64,000 nt of DNA from Cereibacter azotoformans (GCA_017599285.1 JAGFXX010000001.1:992001-1056000); one strand, 5' to 3'; numbered from the stretch's first letter, positions 1-9,337 are shown. Numbers and translations are program-made. Notes: generated by a model not told the origin, from the sequence alone.

Positions 1-1
1 A

Positions 2-901
2 TGGGACAATGAGGCGATGACGCAGAGCTTTTCCCTCACCACGGTCGCGCGGCTTGCGGATCTGGCCGACCTCGATCCCTCTCTCCGGCACGAGACCATC
101 GCGGTGGCCTACAAGGGCGGCGCGGCTTTCGGGGCCGAGACGATGGACCTGTTGCCCGCCCTCGGGGTGATCGCGAACTTTGGCGTGGGCTACGATGCGA
201 TCGACGTTGACGCCGCCCGCGCCCGCGGCATCCGCGTGACCAACACGCCCGATGTTCTGAACGACGACGTGGCCGATACGGCGCTGGCCATGATGCTCGC
301 CCTCTGCCGCCGCATCCCGGACGGAGACCGCTTCGTGCGCGAAGGGCGGTGGCCAAAGGAGGACTTTCCGCTGAACCGCAAGTTCTCGGGCGGGCGGGCG
401 GGCATCATGGGACTGGGGCGCATCGGGCGGGCCATCGCCGACCGCCTCGTGGGCTTCAGCATGGAGATCCACTACCATTCGCGCAGCGCCAAGGAGGTGC
501 CCGCCGGCTGGATCTTCCACGCGACCCCCGAGGGGCTGGCGGCCGAGGTGGACTGGCTGGTGGTGGCCCTGGTCGGCGGAGCGGCCACCGAACGCTATGT
601 CTCGGCCGAGGTCATCGCCTGCATGCCGCAGGACGCCGTCCTGGTGAACATCTCGCGCGGCACGACGGTGGACGAGGCCGCCCTCATCGAGGCGCTCGAG
701 GCCGGGCGGATCGGGGCGGCGCTCGACGTCTTCCGCAACGAGCCCGACATCGACCCGCGGTTCCTGTCGCTGCCCAACGTGCTGCTGCAACCGCACCAGG
801 GCTCGGGCACGGTCGAGACGCGCCGCGCGATGGGAGAGCTGCAACGCGCCAACATCCGCGCCTTCCTGACGGGCGAGCCGCTGCTGACCCCCGTCGCCTG
901 A
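2..901 (+). CDS. D-isomer specific 2-hydroxyacid dehydrogenase, 5' end cut by window edge
   Basis: NAD(P)-dependent 2-hydroxyacid dehydrogenase, probably a glyoxylate/hydroxypyruvate reductase type. The frame is open to the left edge. The first in-window ATG (base 17) would give 294 residues and lose the first strand of the substrate domain, so the true start is probably outside the window. Counting from that ATG, the Rossmann motif GLGRIG is at 132-137. The catalytic triad of the family is visible as Arg214 (SRGTTVDE), Glu242 (RNEPD) and His260 (PHQGSGT). It converges on the xylonate-type dehydratase gene; a role in clearing glyoxylate or glycolaldehyde-derived acids from oxidative pentose breakdown is inference. 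Confidence 0.85.
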   Translation, partial: WDNEAMTQSFSLTTVARLADLADLDPSLRHETIAVAYKGGAAFGAETMDLLPALGVIANFGVGYDAIDVDAARARGIRVTNTPDVLNDDVADTALAMMLALCRRIPDGDRFVREGRWPKEDFPLNRKFSGGRAGIMGLGRIGRAIADRLVGFSMEIHYHSRSAKEVPAGWIFHATPEGLAAEVDWLVVALVGGAATERYVSAEVIACMPQDAVLVNISRGTTVDEAALIEALEAGRIGAALDVFRNEPDIDPRFLSLPNVLLQPHQGSGTVETRRAMGELQRANIRAFLTGEPLLTPVA

Positions 902-923
902 ACGCGGGGTTCGTGGCATGCAG

Positions 924-954
924 GGCGAGGCTCATGCAGAACATGAACCTCGCC
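924..954. terminator. hairpin between convergent genes
   Basis: Inverted repeat with 7-bp outer arms (GGCGAGG / CCTCGCC) and inner 5-bp arms (TCATG / CATGA) around a CAGAA loop. It lies between the dehydrogenase stop and the convergent dehydratase stop. There is no strong T-run, so it may be a weak bidirectional terminator. Confidence 0.5.
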
Positions 955-969
955 GTGTAACCCGATGTT

Positions 970-2751
970 TCAATGGTTGTCCCGCGGAAGATCTCGCGCC
1001 ACACGGCGGTAAGTGGTGGCCAGCTCGATGCACCCCCCGTCGGCCAGCTGGCCCGAGAGGCGGCGATAGATTTCCTGCCACGGGGTCTGGTTGTGAAGCT
1101 CGGGCGGCTGCCATGCGGCCCGCCGCGCCTCCCATTCGGCCTCGTCCACCAGCGCATCGAGCCGGCAGCGGTTGAGGTCGAGCCGCACCCGGTCCCCGGT
1201 CTGCAGAAACGCAAGACCCCCGCCGGCCACCGCCTCGGGCGAGGCGTTGAGGATCGAGGGGCTTTCCGACGTGCCCGACTGCCGCCCGTCGCCCACCGTC
1301 GGCAGATGCGTGACGCCCTCGCGCAGCAGCGCGTCGGGCGGCTGCATGTTCACCACCTCGGCCGATCCGGGGTAGCCGATGCAGCCCACACCGCGGATGA
1401 AGAGGATCGTCGTCTCGTCGATGCCGAGCGCGGGGTCGTTGATGCGGGCGTGATAATCCTCGGGCCCCTCGAAGACCACGGCGCGGGCCTCGTGGATGCC
1501 CTCCTGTCCCGGCCGCGCGAGGAAGCGGTGCCGGAACTCGGCCGAGATCACCGAGGTCTTCATCAGAGCCGAGTCGAAGAGATTGCCCGAAAGCACGAGA
1601 AATCCAGCCTTTTCGCGCAGCGGCTCATCAACCGGGCGGATCACGCGCCGGTCGCGGCTGCGCTCGCCCTGAAGGTTGTGGCCCACGCTTTGGCCGGTGA
1701 CCGTCAGCGCATCCTCATGCAGAAGCCCCGCAGCGATCAGTTCGCCCATCACGGCCGGAACCCCGCCCGCGCGAAAGAAGCTCTCGCCCAGATACTCGCC
1801 CGCGGGCTGCATGTTCACCAGCAGCGGCACGTCGAACCCCACCTCCTGCCAGTCCTGCACCGCAAGCTCGACCCCGACATGGCGCGCGATCGCCTGCAGA
1901 TGCGGCGGCGCGTTGGTCGAGCCACCGATCGCCGAATTGACCCGGATGGCGTTCTCGAAGGCCTTGCGGGTGAGGATGTCCGACGGCTTGAGATCCTCGA
2001 GCACCATCTCGACGATCCGTCGCCCCGTGGCATAGGCCATGTTCATCCGCTCGCGGAACGGCGCGGGAATGGCCGAACAGCCCGGCAGCGACATGCCGAG
2101 CGCCTCGGCCAGCGCGTTCAGCGTCGAGGCGGTGCCCATCGTGTTGCAATGGCCGAGCGAGGGCGCCGAGGCGCAGGCGCGCTCCATGAACTCGGCATAG
2201 TCGATCTCGCCCTCGGCCAGAAGCCGGCGGCTCTCCCAGATGATCGTGCCCGACCCGGCGAGCTTGCCCTCCCACCAGCCATCCAGCATCGGGCCGCCCG
2301 AGAGGACGATCGAGGGAAGGTCCACCGTCGCCGCCGCCATCAGCTGCGCCGGAGTGGTCTTGTCGCAGCCCGTGGTCAGCACCACGCCGTCGATCGGATA
2401 GCCGTGCAGCACCTCGACCAGACCCAGATAGGCCAGGTTGCGGTCGAGCGCCGCCGTCGGGCGCCGCCCGGTCTCCTGGATCGGATGGACGGGAAACTCC
2501 ATCGGCACCCCGCCCGCGTCGCGGATCCCCGCCTTGATCCGGTCGGCCAGGAACAGGTGGATCTTGTTGCAGGGCGCGAGGTCCGATCCCGACTGCGCGA
2601 TGCCGATGATCGGCCGATCGCCCTGCAATTCGCGCCGCGTGAATCCCTGGTTCTGGTATCGCTCGACATAGAGCGCGGTCATGCCGGGGTTGTCGGGATT
2701 GTCGAACCACTCCTGCGAGCGGAACCGCCTTCTGTCCCGGGTGTCGGTCAT
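970..2751 (-). CDS. IlvD/Edd-family dehydratase, probable D-xylonate dehydratase
   Basis: 593-residue [Fe-S] dehydratase of the dihydroxy-acid/phosphogluconate dehydratase family. It strongly resembles, as I recall the sequence, the Caulobacter XylD group (sugar acid to 2-keto-3-deoxy acid). Shared blocks include RRFRSQEWFDNP near the N-terminus, LTTGCDKTTPA, GHCNTMGTAST and a C-terminus ending in PRDNH. Likely cluster or Mg-site cysteines are Cys61, Cys129 and Cys202. Length fits the family (about 580-600). No xylose dehydrogenase or KDX dehydratase genes are adjacent, so substrate assignment (xylonate, arabonate or related) rests on resemblance only. Confidence 0.85.
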   Translation of the reverse strand: MTDTRDRRRFRSQEWFDNPDNPGMTALYVERYQNQGFTRRELQGDRPIIGIAQSGSDLAPCNKIHLFLADRIKAGIRDAGGVPMEFPVHPIQETGRRPTAALDRNLAYLGLVEVLHGYPIDGVVLTTGCDKTTPAQLMAAATVDLPSIVLSGGPMLDGWWEGKLAGSGTIIWESRRLLAEGEIDYAEFMERACASAPSLGHCNTMGTASTLNALAEALGMSLPGCSAIPAPFRERMNMAYATGRRIVEMVLEDLKPSDILTRKAFENAIRVNSAIGGSTNAPPHLQAIARHVGVELAVQDWQEVGFDVPLLVNMQPAGEYLGESFFRAGGVPAVMGELIAAGLLHEDALTVTGQSVGHNLQGERSRDRRVIRPVDEPLREKAGFLVLSGNLFDSALMKTSVISAEFRHRFLARPGQEGIHEARAVVFEGPEDYHARINDPALGIDETTILFIRGVGCIGYPGSAEVVNMQPPDALLREGVTHLPTVGDGRQSGTSESPSILNASPEAVAGGGLAFLQTGDRVRLDLNRCRLDALVDEAEWEARRAAWQPPELHNQTPWQEIYRRLSGQLADGGCIELATTYRRVARDLPRDNH

Positions 2752-2885
2752 CGTTCTGAGGCCTCCTGTCGCGAACCTTCAGCTTGGGCGCTGGGGCCGC
2801 CGAGGACAAGGCCCCGCTCCCGCCCTTCGCGACGCGGGAACGGAGCAGGAGGGTGCGGCAGGGGCGCCCCCCCCCCGGGATGCCG

Positions 2886-3866
2886 TCAGTTCAGCGCCTT
2901 GCCGCTCACCTCGTGGGTCCAGGCGCCCTCGGGCTCCTTCGAGATCACCGGGTCCGAGCCGCCCCCGAGCAGCGCCTCGACGGTGCGCTGGTAGTCGGCC
3001 ACGTCCAGCGCGCCGTTCGAGCCCGCCGTGAGCTTGGCGATCTCGCCCATCATCCGCTTCTGGTGCTCTTCGGTCTGCGCGCCGGTGTCGTCATTTTCCA
3101 GCACGATCATCGCGGCTTCGTCGGGGTTCTCCTCGGCCCATTTCCAGCCCTTCATCGAGGCGCGAACGAACTTGGCCATCGTCTCGACGAAGGCCGGATC
3201 CTGCAGCTTCGGCGCCATGACGTAAAGCCCGTCCTCGAGCGTCGCCACGCCCTGATCCTCGTACTTGAAGGTCACGAGGTCGTCGGGCGAAAGGCCCGCG
3301 TCGATCACCTGCCAGTATTCGTTGTAGGTCATGGTGGAGATGCAGGCCGCCTGCTTCTGCAAGAGCGGATCGACGTTGAAGCCCTGCTTCAGCACCGTCA
3401 CCCCCTCGGGCGAGCCGTCGGTGGGCAGGCCCAGCTTCGACATCCAGTTCAGGAACGGATATTCGTTGCCGCCGAACCAGACGCCCAGCGTCTTGCCCTT
3501 GAAGTCCTCGGGGCTCGCCACGCCCCATTCCTTGAGGCAGGTCAGCATCATGCCCGAAGACTTGAAGGGCTGGGCGATGTTGACGATGTCGGCGCCCTGC
3601 TCGCGCGCGGCCAGCGCCGAGGGCATCCAGTCCACCATCACGTCGGCGCCGCCGCCCAGCAGCACCTGCACCGGCGCGATGTCGGGCCCGCCCGGCTTGA
3701 TCGTGACGTTCAGCCCCTCTTCCTCGTAGAAGCCCTGGTCCTTGGCGACGTAGTAGCCCGCGAACTGGGCCTGCGTCACCCATTTCAGCTGCAGCGTCAC
3801 ATCCTCGGCCGAGGCCGTTCCCGCGGCGAGCGCGAGAAGCGCCGCTCCGGTCAGAAGTCCTTTCAT
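2886..3866 (-). CDS. ABC transporter substrate-binding protein, NMT1/ThiY family
   Basis: 326-residue periplasmic binding protein. The signal peptide runs roughly through residue 20 (MKGLLTGAALLALAAGTASA). The NMT1/ThiY-like fold is indicated by LKWVTQAQFAGYYVAKDQGFY near the N-terminus and a PVQVLLGGGADV segment. It is the first gene of an operon on the minus strand with two permeases further downstream in coordinate but separately ordered around the ATPase. The family carries thiamine precursors, riboflavin, nitrate or pyrimidines. The neighbouring pyrimidine catabolic genes argue for a pyrimidine or related amide ligand (inference). Confidence 0.85.
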   Translation of the reverse strand: MKGLLTGAALLALAAGTASAEDVTLQLKWVTQAQFAGYYVAKDQGFYEEEGLNVTIKPGGPDIAPVQVLLGGGADVMVDWMPSALAAREQGADIVNIAQPFKSSGMMLTCLKEWGVASPEDFKGKTLGVWFGGNEYPFLNWMSKLGLPTDGSPEGVTVLKQGFNVDPLLQKQAACISTMTYNEYWQVIDAGLSPDDLVTFKYEDQGVATLEDGLYVMAPKLQDPAFVETMAKFVRASMKGWKWAEENPDEAAMIVLENDDTGAQTEEHQKRMMGEIAKLTAGSNGALDVADYQRTVEALLGGGSDPVISKEPEGAWTHEVSGKALN

Positions 3867-3894
3867 CCTTACCTCCGTGTTGAGCCCGTTCGGG

Positions 3895-4746
3895 CTATCG
3901 TTGACGTCTCTGGGACGGGTGCCAGAAGGTCACCCCCCGCTCGACCAGCGCCACCACTCCATAGAAGGCCGAGCCCGCCAGTGCGGCAACCGTTATCTCG
4001 GCCCAGACCATGTCGAGGCCGAGCCGGCCCACCTCGGTCGAGATGCGAAAGCCCATGCCGCGGATGGGGCTGCCGAAAAACTCGGCAACGATGGCGCCGA
4101 TCAGCGCGAGCGTGGTGGCGATCTTCAGCCCGTTGAAGATGAAGGGCATCGCCGCCGGCAGCCGCAGCTTCAGAAGCGTCTGGGCGTAGCTGGCGGAATA
4201 GGTCTTCATCAGGTCGCGCTGCATGGCCTCGGTCGCGGCCAGGCCCGCCACCGTGTTCACCAGCACCGGGAAGAAGACCATCACCACCACCACCGCCGCC
4301 TTCGACTGCCAGTCAAAGCCGAACCACATCACCAGGATCGGCGCGATCCCCACGATCGGCAGCGCGGCCACGAAATTGCCCACCGGCATGAGGCCCCGCT
4401 GCAGGAAGGGCGAGCGGTCGATGGCGATGGCGGTCAGCACCGCCGCGCCGCAGCCGATCAGCCAGCCGGTCAGCGCGCCCTTGACGAAGGTCTGGACGAA
4501 GTCGCCCCAAAGCACCGGCAGGCTTGTCGAGATCCGCGCCCCGATGGCGGTCGGCGGCGGCAGGATGATGGGCGAGACCTGAAGGCCGCGCACCATCAGC
4601 TCCCACACGACCAGCACGGTCAGGCCGAAGATCGCCGGCACCACCAGCCGCCCGGCCCGCGTCTCGGAAAAGCGCGAATGCGAAATGCGGATGTTCAGCG
4701 CCAGCGTGGCGACCCAGAAGACCAGCGCGAGAAGGACGAGGTTCAT
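3895..4746 (-). CDS. ABC transporter permease (binding-protein-dependent type)
   Basis: 283-residue inner-membrane permease of the SsuC/ThiX/TauC type with about six membrane segments. The EAA-like loop shows GLAATEAMQRDLMKTYSAS followed by LLKLRLPAAMPFIFNGL. The ATG at 4746 overlaps the stop of the upstream permease by four bases (ATGA), which sets the start and implies translational coupling. A much longer reading frame upstream in the same frame is not coding. It would form the import channel with the neighbouring permease. Confidence 0.88.
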   Translation of the reverse strand: MNLVLLALVFWVATLALNIRISHSRFSETRAGRLVVPAIFGLTVLVVWELMVRGLQVSPIILPPPTAIGARISTSLPVLWGDFVQTFVKGALTGWLIGCGAAVLTAIAIDRSPFLQRGLMPVGNFVAALPIVGIAPILVMWFGFDWQSKAAVVVVMVFFPVLVNTVAGLAATEAMQRDLMKTYSASYAQTLLKLRLPAAMPFIFNGLKIATTLALIGAIVAEFFGSPIRGMGFRISTEVGRLGLDMVWAEITVAALAGSAFYGVVALVERGVTFWHPSQRRQR

Positions 4747-5606
4747 CGCGCCATCCCCATCCGCTTCAGCACCACGGCCTGCACCGCCCCCACGATCCCC
4801 ACCAGCGCCGCGGCGACGATGGCGGCGGTGAAGAGCGCGGCCCAGATCTGGATGGTCTGTCCGTAATAGCTGCCCTGCAGGAGCCGCGCGCCGAGGCCCG
4901 CGACCGCGCCCGTGGGAAGCTCGCCGACGATGGCGCCGACGAGGCTGGCCGCGATCCCCACCTTCAGCGAGGCGAAGAGGTAGGGCATCGAGGCCGGCAG
5001 CCGCAGCTTCCAGAAGGTCTGGCTGCGGCTGGCGTTGTAGGTGGACAGCAGGTCCAGCTGCATCCGGTCGGGGCTGCGCAGGCCCGTCACCATGCCGACC
5101 ACGACCGGGAAGAAGCTGAGATAGGCCGAGATGATCGCCTTCGGCAGCAGCCCCGAGACGCCGATGGAATTCATCACCACGATGATCATCGGCGCGATGG
5201 CGAGGATCGGGATGGTCTGGCTGGCGATGGCCCAGGGCATCACGCTCTGGTCCATCGCGCGGTTGTGGATGATGCCCACCGCCAGCAGAATGCCCAGCCC
5301 GGTGCCGATGCCAAAGCCCACCAGCGTCGCCGAGAGCGTGATCCAGGCGTGATAGACAAGGCTGCGCCGCGAGGTGACGGCCTGCCCGGCCCACCCGTCC
5401 CACAGGCCCTTGGCCACCTGATGCGGGGCAGGCAACACCGGGCGATCCTGCGCCAGTGTGCGGGGGACAAGCTCCTGAAAGCTGACCTCTGTGCCCGCGC
5501 GCGCCGCCTGATCGCGCACCCATGTCGCGTTCATCGCAACCGCCGCGGCATACCAGAGCGCCACGATCACCGCGACGACCGTCAGGACCGGCAGGATGGA
5601 CCTCAT
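4743..5606 (-). CDS. ABC transporter permease (binding-protein-dependent type)
   Basis: 287-residue permease, paralogous to the one encoded just downstream. It starts with a hydrophobic anchor (LPVLTVVAVIVALWYAAAVAMN) followed by a periplasmic stretch. Five further membrane segments and the EAA-type loop (SRSQTFWKLRLPASMPYLFASL) follow. It overlaps the next permease by ATGA and lies 6 bp or so after the ATPase gene, so the three form one transcript. The two-permease arrangement matches heterodimeric importers of the NMT1/ThiY-binding-protein class. Confidence 0.87.
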   Translation of the reverse strand: MRSILPVLTVVAVIVALWYAAAVAMNATWVRDQAARAGTEVSFQELVPRTLAQDRPVLPAPHQVAKGLWDGWAGQAVTSRRSLVYHAWITLSATLVGFGIGTGLGILLAVGIIHNRAMDQSVMPWAIASQTIPILAIAPMIIVVMNSIGVSGLLPKAIISAYLSFFPVVVGMVTGLRSPDRMQLDLLSTYNASRSQTFWKLRLPASMPYLFASLKVGIAASLVGAIVGELPTGAVAGLGARLLQGSYYGQTIQIWAALFTAAIVAAALVGIVGAVQAVVLKRMGMAR

Positions 5607-5615
5607 GGGCGCCTC

Positions 5616-6413
5616 TCAGTCGTCATAGGAATGGCCAGCGCGCAGGCCCTCGCGGACGCGGTGGGCGATGGCGATGAACTCGGCGCTGTCGCGGATGTCC
5701 AGCGGACGCTCGCGCGGCAGGGGGCTTTCGATCACGTCGGTGATCCGGCCCGGGCGGGGCGACATGACCACGATCTTCGTGGACAGATAGACCGCCTCGG
5801 GGATCGAATGGGTCACGAAGCCGATGGTCTTGCCGGTCTGCGCCCAGAGCTTCAGAAGCGCCTCGTTCAGACGGTCGCGCACGATCTCGTCCAGAGCGCC
5901 GAAGGGCTCGTCCATCAAGAGGATGTCGGCGTCAAAAGCCAGGGCCCGCGCGATCGAGGCGCGCTGCTGCATCCCCCCCGACAGCTGCCAAGGGTATTTC
6001 TTGCCGAACCCTTCCAGTTCAACCAGTTGCAGAACGTCCTTCACACGCCGATCCTGCTCGGGCTTCGGGAAGCCCATGATCTCCAGCGGCAGGCGGATGT
6101 TGCCCGCGATGGTGCGCCACGGATAAAGCCCCGCGGCCTGGAAGACATAGCCGTAAGCCCTTCGCTTCCTTGCTTCATCCGGCGTCATGCCATTGACGCG
6201 CAGGTCGCCTTCGGTGGGATGCTCCAGCGCCGCGATGGCGCGCAGGAAGGTGGTCTTGCCGCAGCCCGAGGGGCCGATGAAGGACACGAAGTCGCCCTTC
6301 ATCACCGAGAGATTAACGTCCTTCAGCGCATGGACCGGGCCGTCCGCCGTCTGGAAAGTCAGGCCCACCTTCCGCGCGTCGATCACGGGCCGGCCGGTCG
6401 CAGCGTCCGACAT
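5616..6413 (-). CDS. ABC transporter ATP-binding protein (SsuB/TauB/ThiZ type)
   Basis: 265-residue ATPase. Walker A is GPSGCGKTT near residue 47, the Q-loop is in YVFQAAGLYPWRT, the signature is LSGGMQQR and Walker B is ILLMDEPFGALD. The ATG at 6413 overlaps the dihydropyrimidinase stop (TGATG). A GTG one codon earlier (6416) is possible but unneeded. The order dihydropyrimidinase-ATPase-permease-permease-binding protein puts transport and catabolism in a single operon. Confidence 0.9.
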   Translation of the reverse strand: MSDAATGRPVIDARKVGLTFQTADGPVHALKDVNLSVMKGDFVSFIGPSGCGKTTFLRAIAALEHPTEGDLRVNGMTPDEARKRRAYGYVFQAAGLYPWRTIAGNIRLPLEIMGFPKPEQDRRVKDVLQLVELEGFGKKYPWQLSGGMQQRASIARALAFDADILLMDEPFGALDEIVRDRLNEALLKLWAQTGKTIGFVTHSIPEAVYLSTKIVVMSPRPGRITDVIESPLPRERPLDIRDSAEFIAIAHRVREGLRAGHSYDD

Positions 6414-7864
6414 CACACCCCCGTCGCCGGGATGCCCGACCGCTCGACCGGCCGAGGCGCCGTCAGTTCCTTCCAGGCCGAAAGCGCGCGGTTCACCGCC
6501 GGCCGCGGCTCGCGGGCGACGAACTGGCCGTGGCCTTCCTGCGTGCGGATTTCGCCATCCGCCACTGCCACTTGCCCGCGGGTCAGCGTGTAGCGTGGCA
6601 GGCCCTTGACCTCCTTGCCCTCGAACACGTTGTAGTCGATCGCCGACTGCTGCGAGCCGGCCGAGATCACCTTGGTCTTCTCGGGGTCCCAGACCACCAG
6701 ATCGGCATCCGCCCCCACCAGAACTGCGCCCTTCTTCGGGTAGCAGTTCAGGATCTTCGCGATATTCGTTGAGGTTACGGCCACAAATTCATTCGGCGTG
6801 AGACGCCCGGTGTTCACCCCATGCGTCCAGAGCATCGGCATCCGGTCCTCGAGCCCGCCGGTGCCGTTCGGGATCCTGGTAAAATCATTCATTCCGAAGC
6901 GTTTCTGATCCGTCGTGAAGGCGCAGTGATCGGTCGCCACCACCGACAGCGAGCCCGACTGCAACCCCGCCCAGAGCGAGTCCTGGTGCTGCTTGTTGCG
7001 GAACGGCGGGCTCATCACCCGGCGCGCGGCATGGTCCCAGTCGGGATGGAGATACTCGCTCTCGTCCAGCGTCAGGTGCTGGATCAAGGGCTCGCCCCAG
7101 ACGCGCTTGCCCAGCATCCGGGCGCGCCGGATCGCCTCGTGCGCCTCCTCGCAGGAGGTATGGACGACATAGAGCGGCACCGCCGCCATGTCGGCGATCA
7201 TGATAGCGCGGTTCGTGGCCTCGCCCTCGACCTGCGGCGGACGGGAATAGGCGTGCGCCTCCGGCCCGCAGTTGCCTTCGGCCAGAAGGCGGGCCGACAG
7301 TTCGGCCACCACGTCGCCGTTCTCGGCATGGACCATCGCCAGCGCCCCCAGATCGGCGCAGCGGCGGAAGCTGGCAAACAGCTCGTCGTCGTTCACCATC
7401 AGGGCGCCCTTGTAGGCCATGAAATGCTTGAACGAGGTGATGCCCTGATCGACCACCGCCTTCATCTCGTCGAAGACCTGCTCGCCCCACCAGGTGATCG
7501 CCATGTGGTAGGAATAGTCGCAGTTCGCCCGGCCCGACTTGTTGTGCCACATGGAAAGCGCATCGAGCAGCCCCTGACCCGGCGCGGGGAGCGCGAAATC
7601 CACCACCATCGTCGTGCCGCCCGCCAGCGCCGCCCGCGTGCCGCTCTCGAAATCGTCCGAGGAATAGGTGCCCATGAAGGGCATTTCGAGATGGGTGTGC
7701 GGGTCGATGCCCCCCGGCATGACATAACAGCCGGTGGCGTCCAGCACCTCGTCGCCCCTCAGGTCCGGCCCGATGGCGGTGATGACGCCGCCTTCAATCA
7801 GCACATCCGCCTGATAGGTCAGGTCCGCCGTGACGATCGTTCCGTTCTTGATGACTGTGCTCAT
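6413..7864 (-). CDS. hydA: dihydropyrimidinase (hydantoinase)
   Basis: 483-residue cyclic amidohydrolase that opens dihydrouracil/dihydrothymine to N-carbamoyl-beta-amino acids. The metal-binding HTH motif is at about residues 57-59 (GGIDPHTHLEMPF). The carbamylated-lysine region is SFKHFMAYKGALM near 150. Later metal-ligand blocks YVVHTSCEEAH and VVATDHCAF are also present. The ATG at 7864 is preceded by a good ribosome site (AAGGAGAGGGATC). Length fits dihydropyrimidinases. It is co-transcribed with the ABC importer and lies downstream of the carbamoylase gene. Confidence 0.92.
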   Translation of the reverse strand: MSTVIKNGTIVTADLTYQADVLIEGGVITAIGPDLRGDEVLDATGCYVMPGGIDPHTHLEMPFMGTYSSDDFESGTRAALAGGTTMVVDFALPAPGQGLLDALSMWHNKSGRANCDYSYHMAITWWGEQVFDEMKAVVDQGITSFKHFMAYKGALMVNDDELFASFRRCADLGALAMVHAENGDVVAELSARLLAEGNCGPEAHAYSRPPQVEGEATNRAIMIADMAAVPLYVVHTSCEEAHEAIRRARMLGKRVWGEPLIQHLTLDESEYLHPDWDHAARRVMSPPFRNKQHQDSLWAGLQSGSLSVVATDHCAFTTDQKRFGMNDFTRIPNGTGGLEDRMPMLWTHGVNTGRLTPNEFVAVTSTNIAKILNCYPKKGAVLVGADADLVVWDPEKTKVISAGSQQSAIDYNVFEGKEVKGLPRYTLTRGQVAVADGEIRTQEGHGQFVAREPRPAVNRALSAWKELTAPRPVERSGIPATGV

Positions 7865-7948
7865 GATCCCTCTCCTTGGCCCGCGGCCGTCGGCTCCGGC
7901 CTCCGGCAATCGGCGCCACCTCCCGCCGGTCGCCCTTTCACTCTGCCC

Positions 7949-7988
7949 AAATATCCTCGGGGGGTCCGGGGGGCAGACAGCCCCCCGG
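7949..7988 (-). repeat. hairpin plus GGATATTT dispersed repeat
   Basis: Immediately after the carbamoylase stop, reading on the minus strand: a hairpin with 9-bp arms (CCGGGGGGC / GCCCCCCGG, 5-nt loop), then a C-rich spacer, then GAGGATATTT. The same order (hairpin, ACCCC, GGGATATTT) follows the CAP-domain gene at 25170-25200. It is probably a dispersed terminator or REP-like unit. Confidence 0.6.
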
Positions 7989-7990
7989 CG

Positions 7991-9250
7991 TCAGCCCACC
8001 ACACCCGCCGTTTCCAGCACGGCGTGAAACAGCACGTTCGTCCCGGCGGTGGCCCATTCCGGCGAAATCTCCTCGGCCTCGTTGTGCGAGAGCCCGCCCA
8101 CGCAGGGGCACATGACCATCGTGGCGGGCGCGATCCGTGCCGCCCAGCAGGCATCGTGACCGGCGCCCGAGATCAGGTCCATGTGGCTCAGCCCCAGCTT
8201 CTCGGCCGCGGCCCGGACGTGGGCCACCAGCTCGGGCGCGAAGGTGACGGGGTCGAAATGGCCCACCGGCTCGACCGAGCAGCCCACGCCCAGCTCGGCG
8301 CAGATGTCGGCCGCGCGGGCCTCGATCTCGGCGCGCATCCCGTCGAGCTTGCCCTGATCGGGCGAGCGGATGTCCACGGTGAAGACCACCTTGCCCGGCA
8401 GAACGTTGCGCGAGTTGGGCGAGAAGGTCACCTGCCCCACGCCGCCCACGGCGCCGGGTTGGGCGGCCATCGCCACCTCCTGCACCATCTCGAAGATCCG
8501 CGCCATGGCGAGGCCCGCGTTCGTGCGCATCGTCATGGGGGTGGAGCCGGTGTGCGCCTCGCGCCCCGTCAGGGTGAACTCGAGCCACCAGAGACCCTGG
8601 CAATGGGTCACGACGCCGATCTGCCGGCCCTCGGCCTCGAGGATGGGACCCTGCTCGATGTGCAACTCGTAATAGGCGTGCATCTTTCGCGCACCCACCG
8701 GCTCCTCGCCCTTCCAGCCGATCCGCGCCAGCTCCTCGCCGAAGCTGCGCCCTTCCAGATCGCGGCGGGCATAGGCGTAGTCGAGCGTATGGACCCCCGC
8801 GAAGACGCCCGAGGCCAGCATCGCCGGGGCGAAACGCGCACCCTCCTCGTTGGTCCAGTTGGTCACGACGATCGGATGTTTCGTGCGGATGCCCAGGTCG
8901 TTCATCGACCGCACCACCTCAAGCGCGCCCAGAACCCCCAGAACGCCGTCGAACTTGCCGCCCGTGGGCTGGGTGTCGAGGTGGCTTCCGACATAGACCG
9001 GCAGCGCCTCGGAGTCGGTGCCGGCGCGGGTTGCGAACATCGTGCCCATCCCGTCCACGCCCAGGGTGCAGCCCGCCTCCTCGCACCAGCGGGCGAAGAG
9101 CGCGCGCCCCTCGGCATCGGCGTCGGTCAGCGTCTGGCGATTGTTGCCCCCCGCGACGCCGGGTCCGATCTTCGCCATCTCCATCAGGCTGTCCCACAGA
9201 CGCTCGCCATTGATGCGCAGGTTCTCACCCGCGGCCACCGTGTCGGCCAT
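7991..9250 (-). CDS. Zn-dependent M20-type amidase: beta-ureidopropionase / N-carbamoyl-amino-acid hydrolase / allantoate amidohydrolase family
   Basis: 419-residue hydrolase that removes the carbamoyl group from N-carbamoyl-beta-alanine or -aminoisobutyrate in the last step of reductive pyrimidine breakdown. Family landmarks are GNNRQTLTDADAEGR at the start, the metal-site block PVYVGSHLDTQPTGGKFDGVLG, NWTNEEGARFAP, and SGAGHDACWAARIAP near the C-terminus. The ATG at 9250 has a GGGAG ribosome site. An extra 34 upstream codons in frame lie over the operator region and are unlikely to be translated. The substrate is inferred from the dihydropyrimidinase and PreTA neighbours. Confidence 0.88.
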   Translation of the reverse strand: MADTVAAGENLRINGERLWDSLMEMAKIGPGVAGGNNRQTLTDADAEGRALFARWCEEAGCTLGVDGMGTMFATRAGTDSEALPVYVGSHLDTQPTGGKFDGVLGVLGALEVVRSMNDLGIRTKHPIVVTNWTNEEGARFAPAMLASGVFAGVHTLDYAYARRDLEGRSFGEELARIGWKGEEPVGARKMHAYYELHIEQGPILEAEGRQIGVVTHCQGLWWLEFTLTGREAHTGSTPMTMRTNAGLAMARIFEMVQEVAMAAQPGAVGGVGQVTFSPNSRNVLPGKVVFTVDIRSPDQGKLDGMRAEIEARAADICAELGVGCSVEPVGHFDPVTFAPELVAHVRAAAEKLGLSHMDLISGAGHDACWAARIAPATMVMCPCVGGLSHNEAEEISPEWATAGTNVLFHAVLETAGVVG

Positions 9251-9321
9251 GCCGTTCTCCCTGTCCGGGGTCGCGGCAGGAACTCCGGCGCGCGCGCCCC
9301 GACTCTTCTGTTGCTCTTTCT

Positions 9322-9337
9322 TCGACCATCCGGTCAG
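9322..9337. promoter_or_regulatory. RutR-like operator 1 (carbamoylase/tetR intergenic)
   Basis: Imperfect 16-mer TCGACCATCCGGTCAG with the GACC-N4-GGTC dyad. It resembles the E. coli RutR site TTGACCAnnTGGTCAA (known consensus). It lies in the divergent gap upstream of the carbamoylase gene, 34 bp from operator 2 centre to centre. Confidence 0.55.

Noticed and set aside
2864..2880. run of C residues as a possible regulatory or slippery tract
   Set aside because: Lies in a short gap between genes, with no structure or repeat partner seen.
973..2994. 673-codon open frame antisense to the dehydratase
   Set aside because: Arg/Ala-rich shadow of a high-GC gene with no recognisable domain.
3895..5523. 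542-codon open frame spanning both permeases
   Set aside because: Only the last 283 codons match a permease; the rest is the wrong frame of the upstream permease gene.
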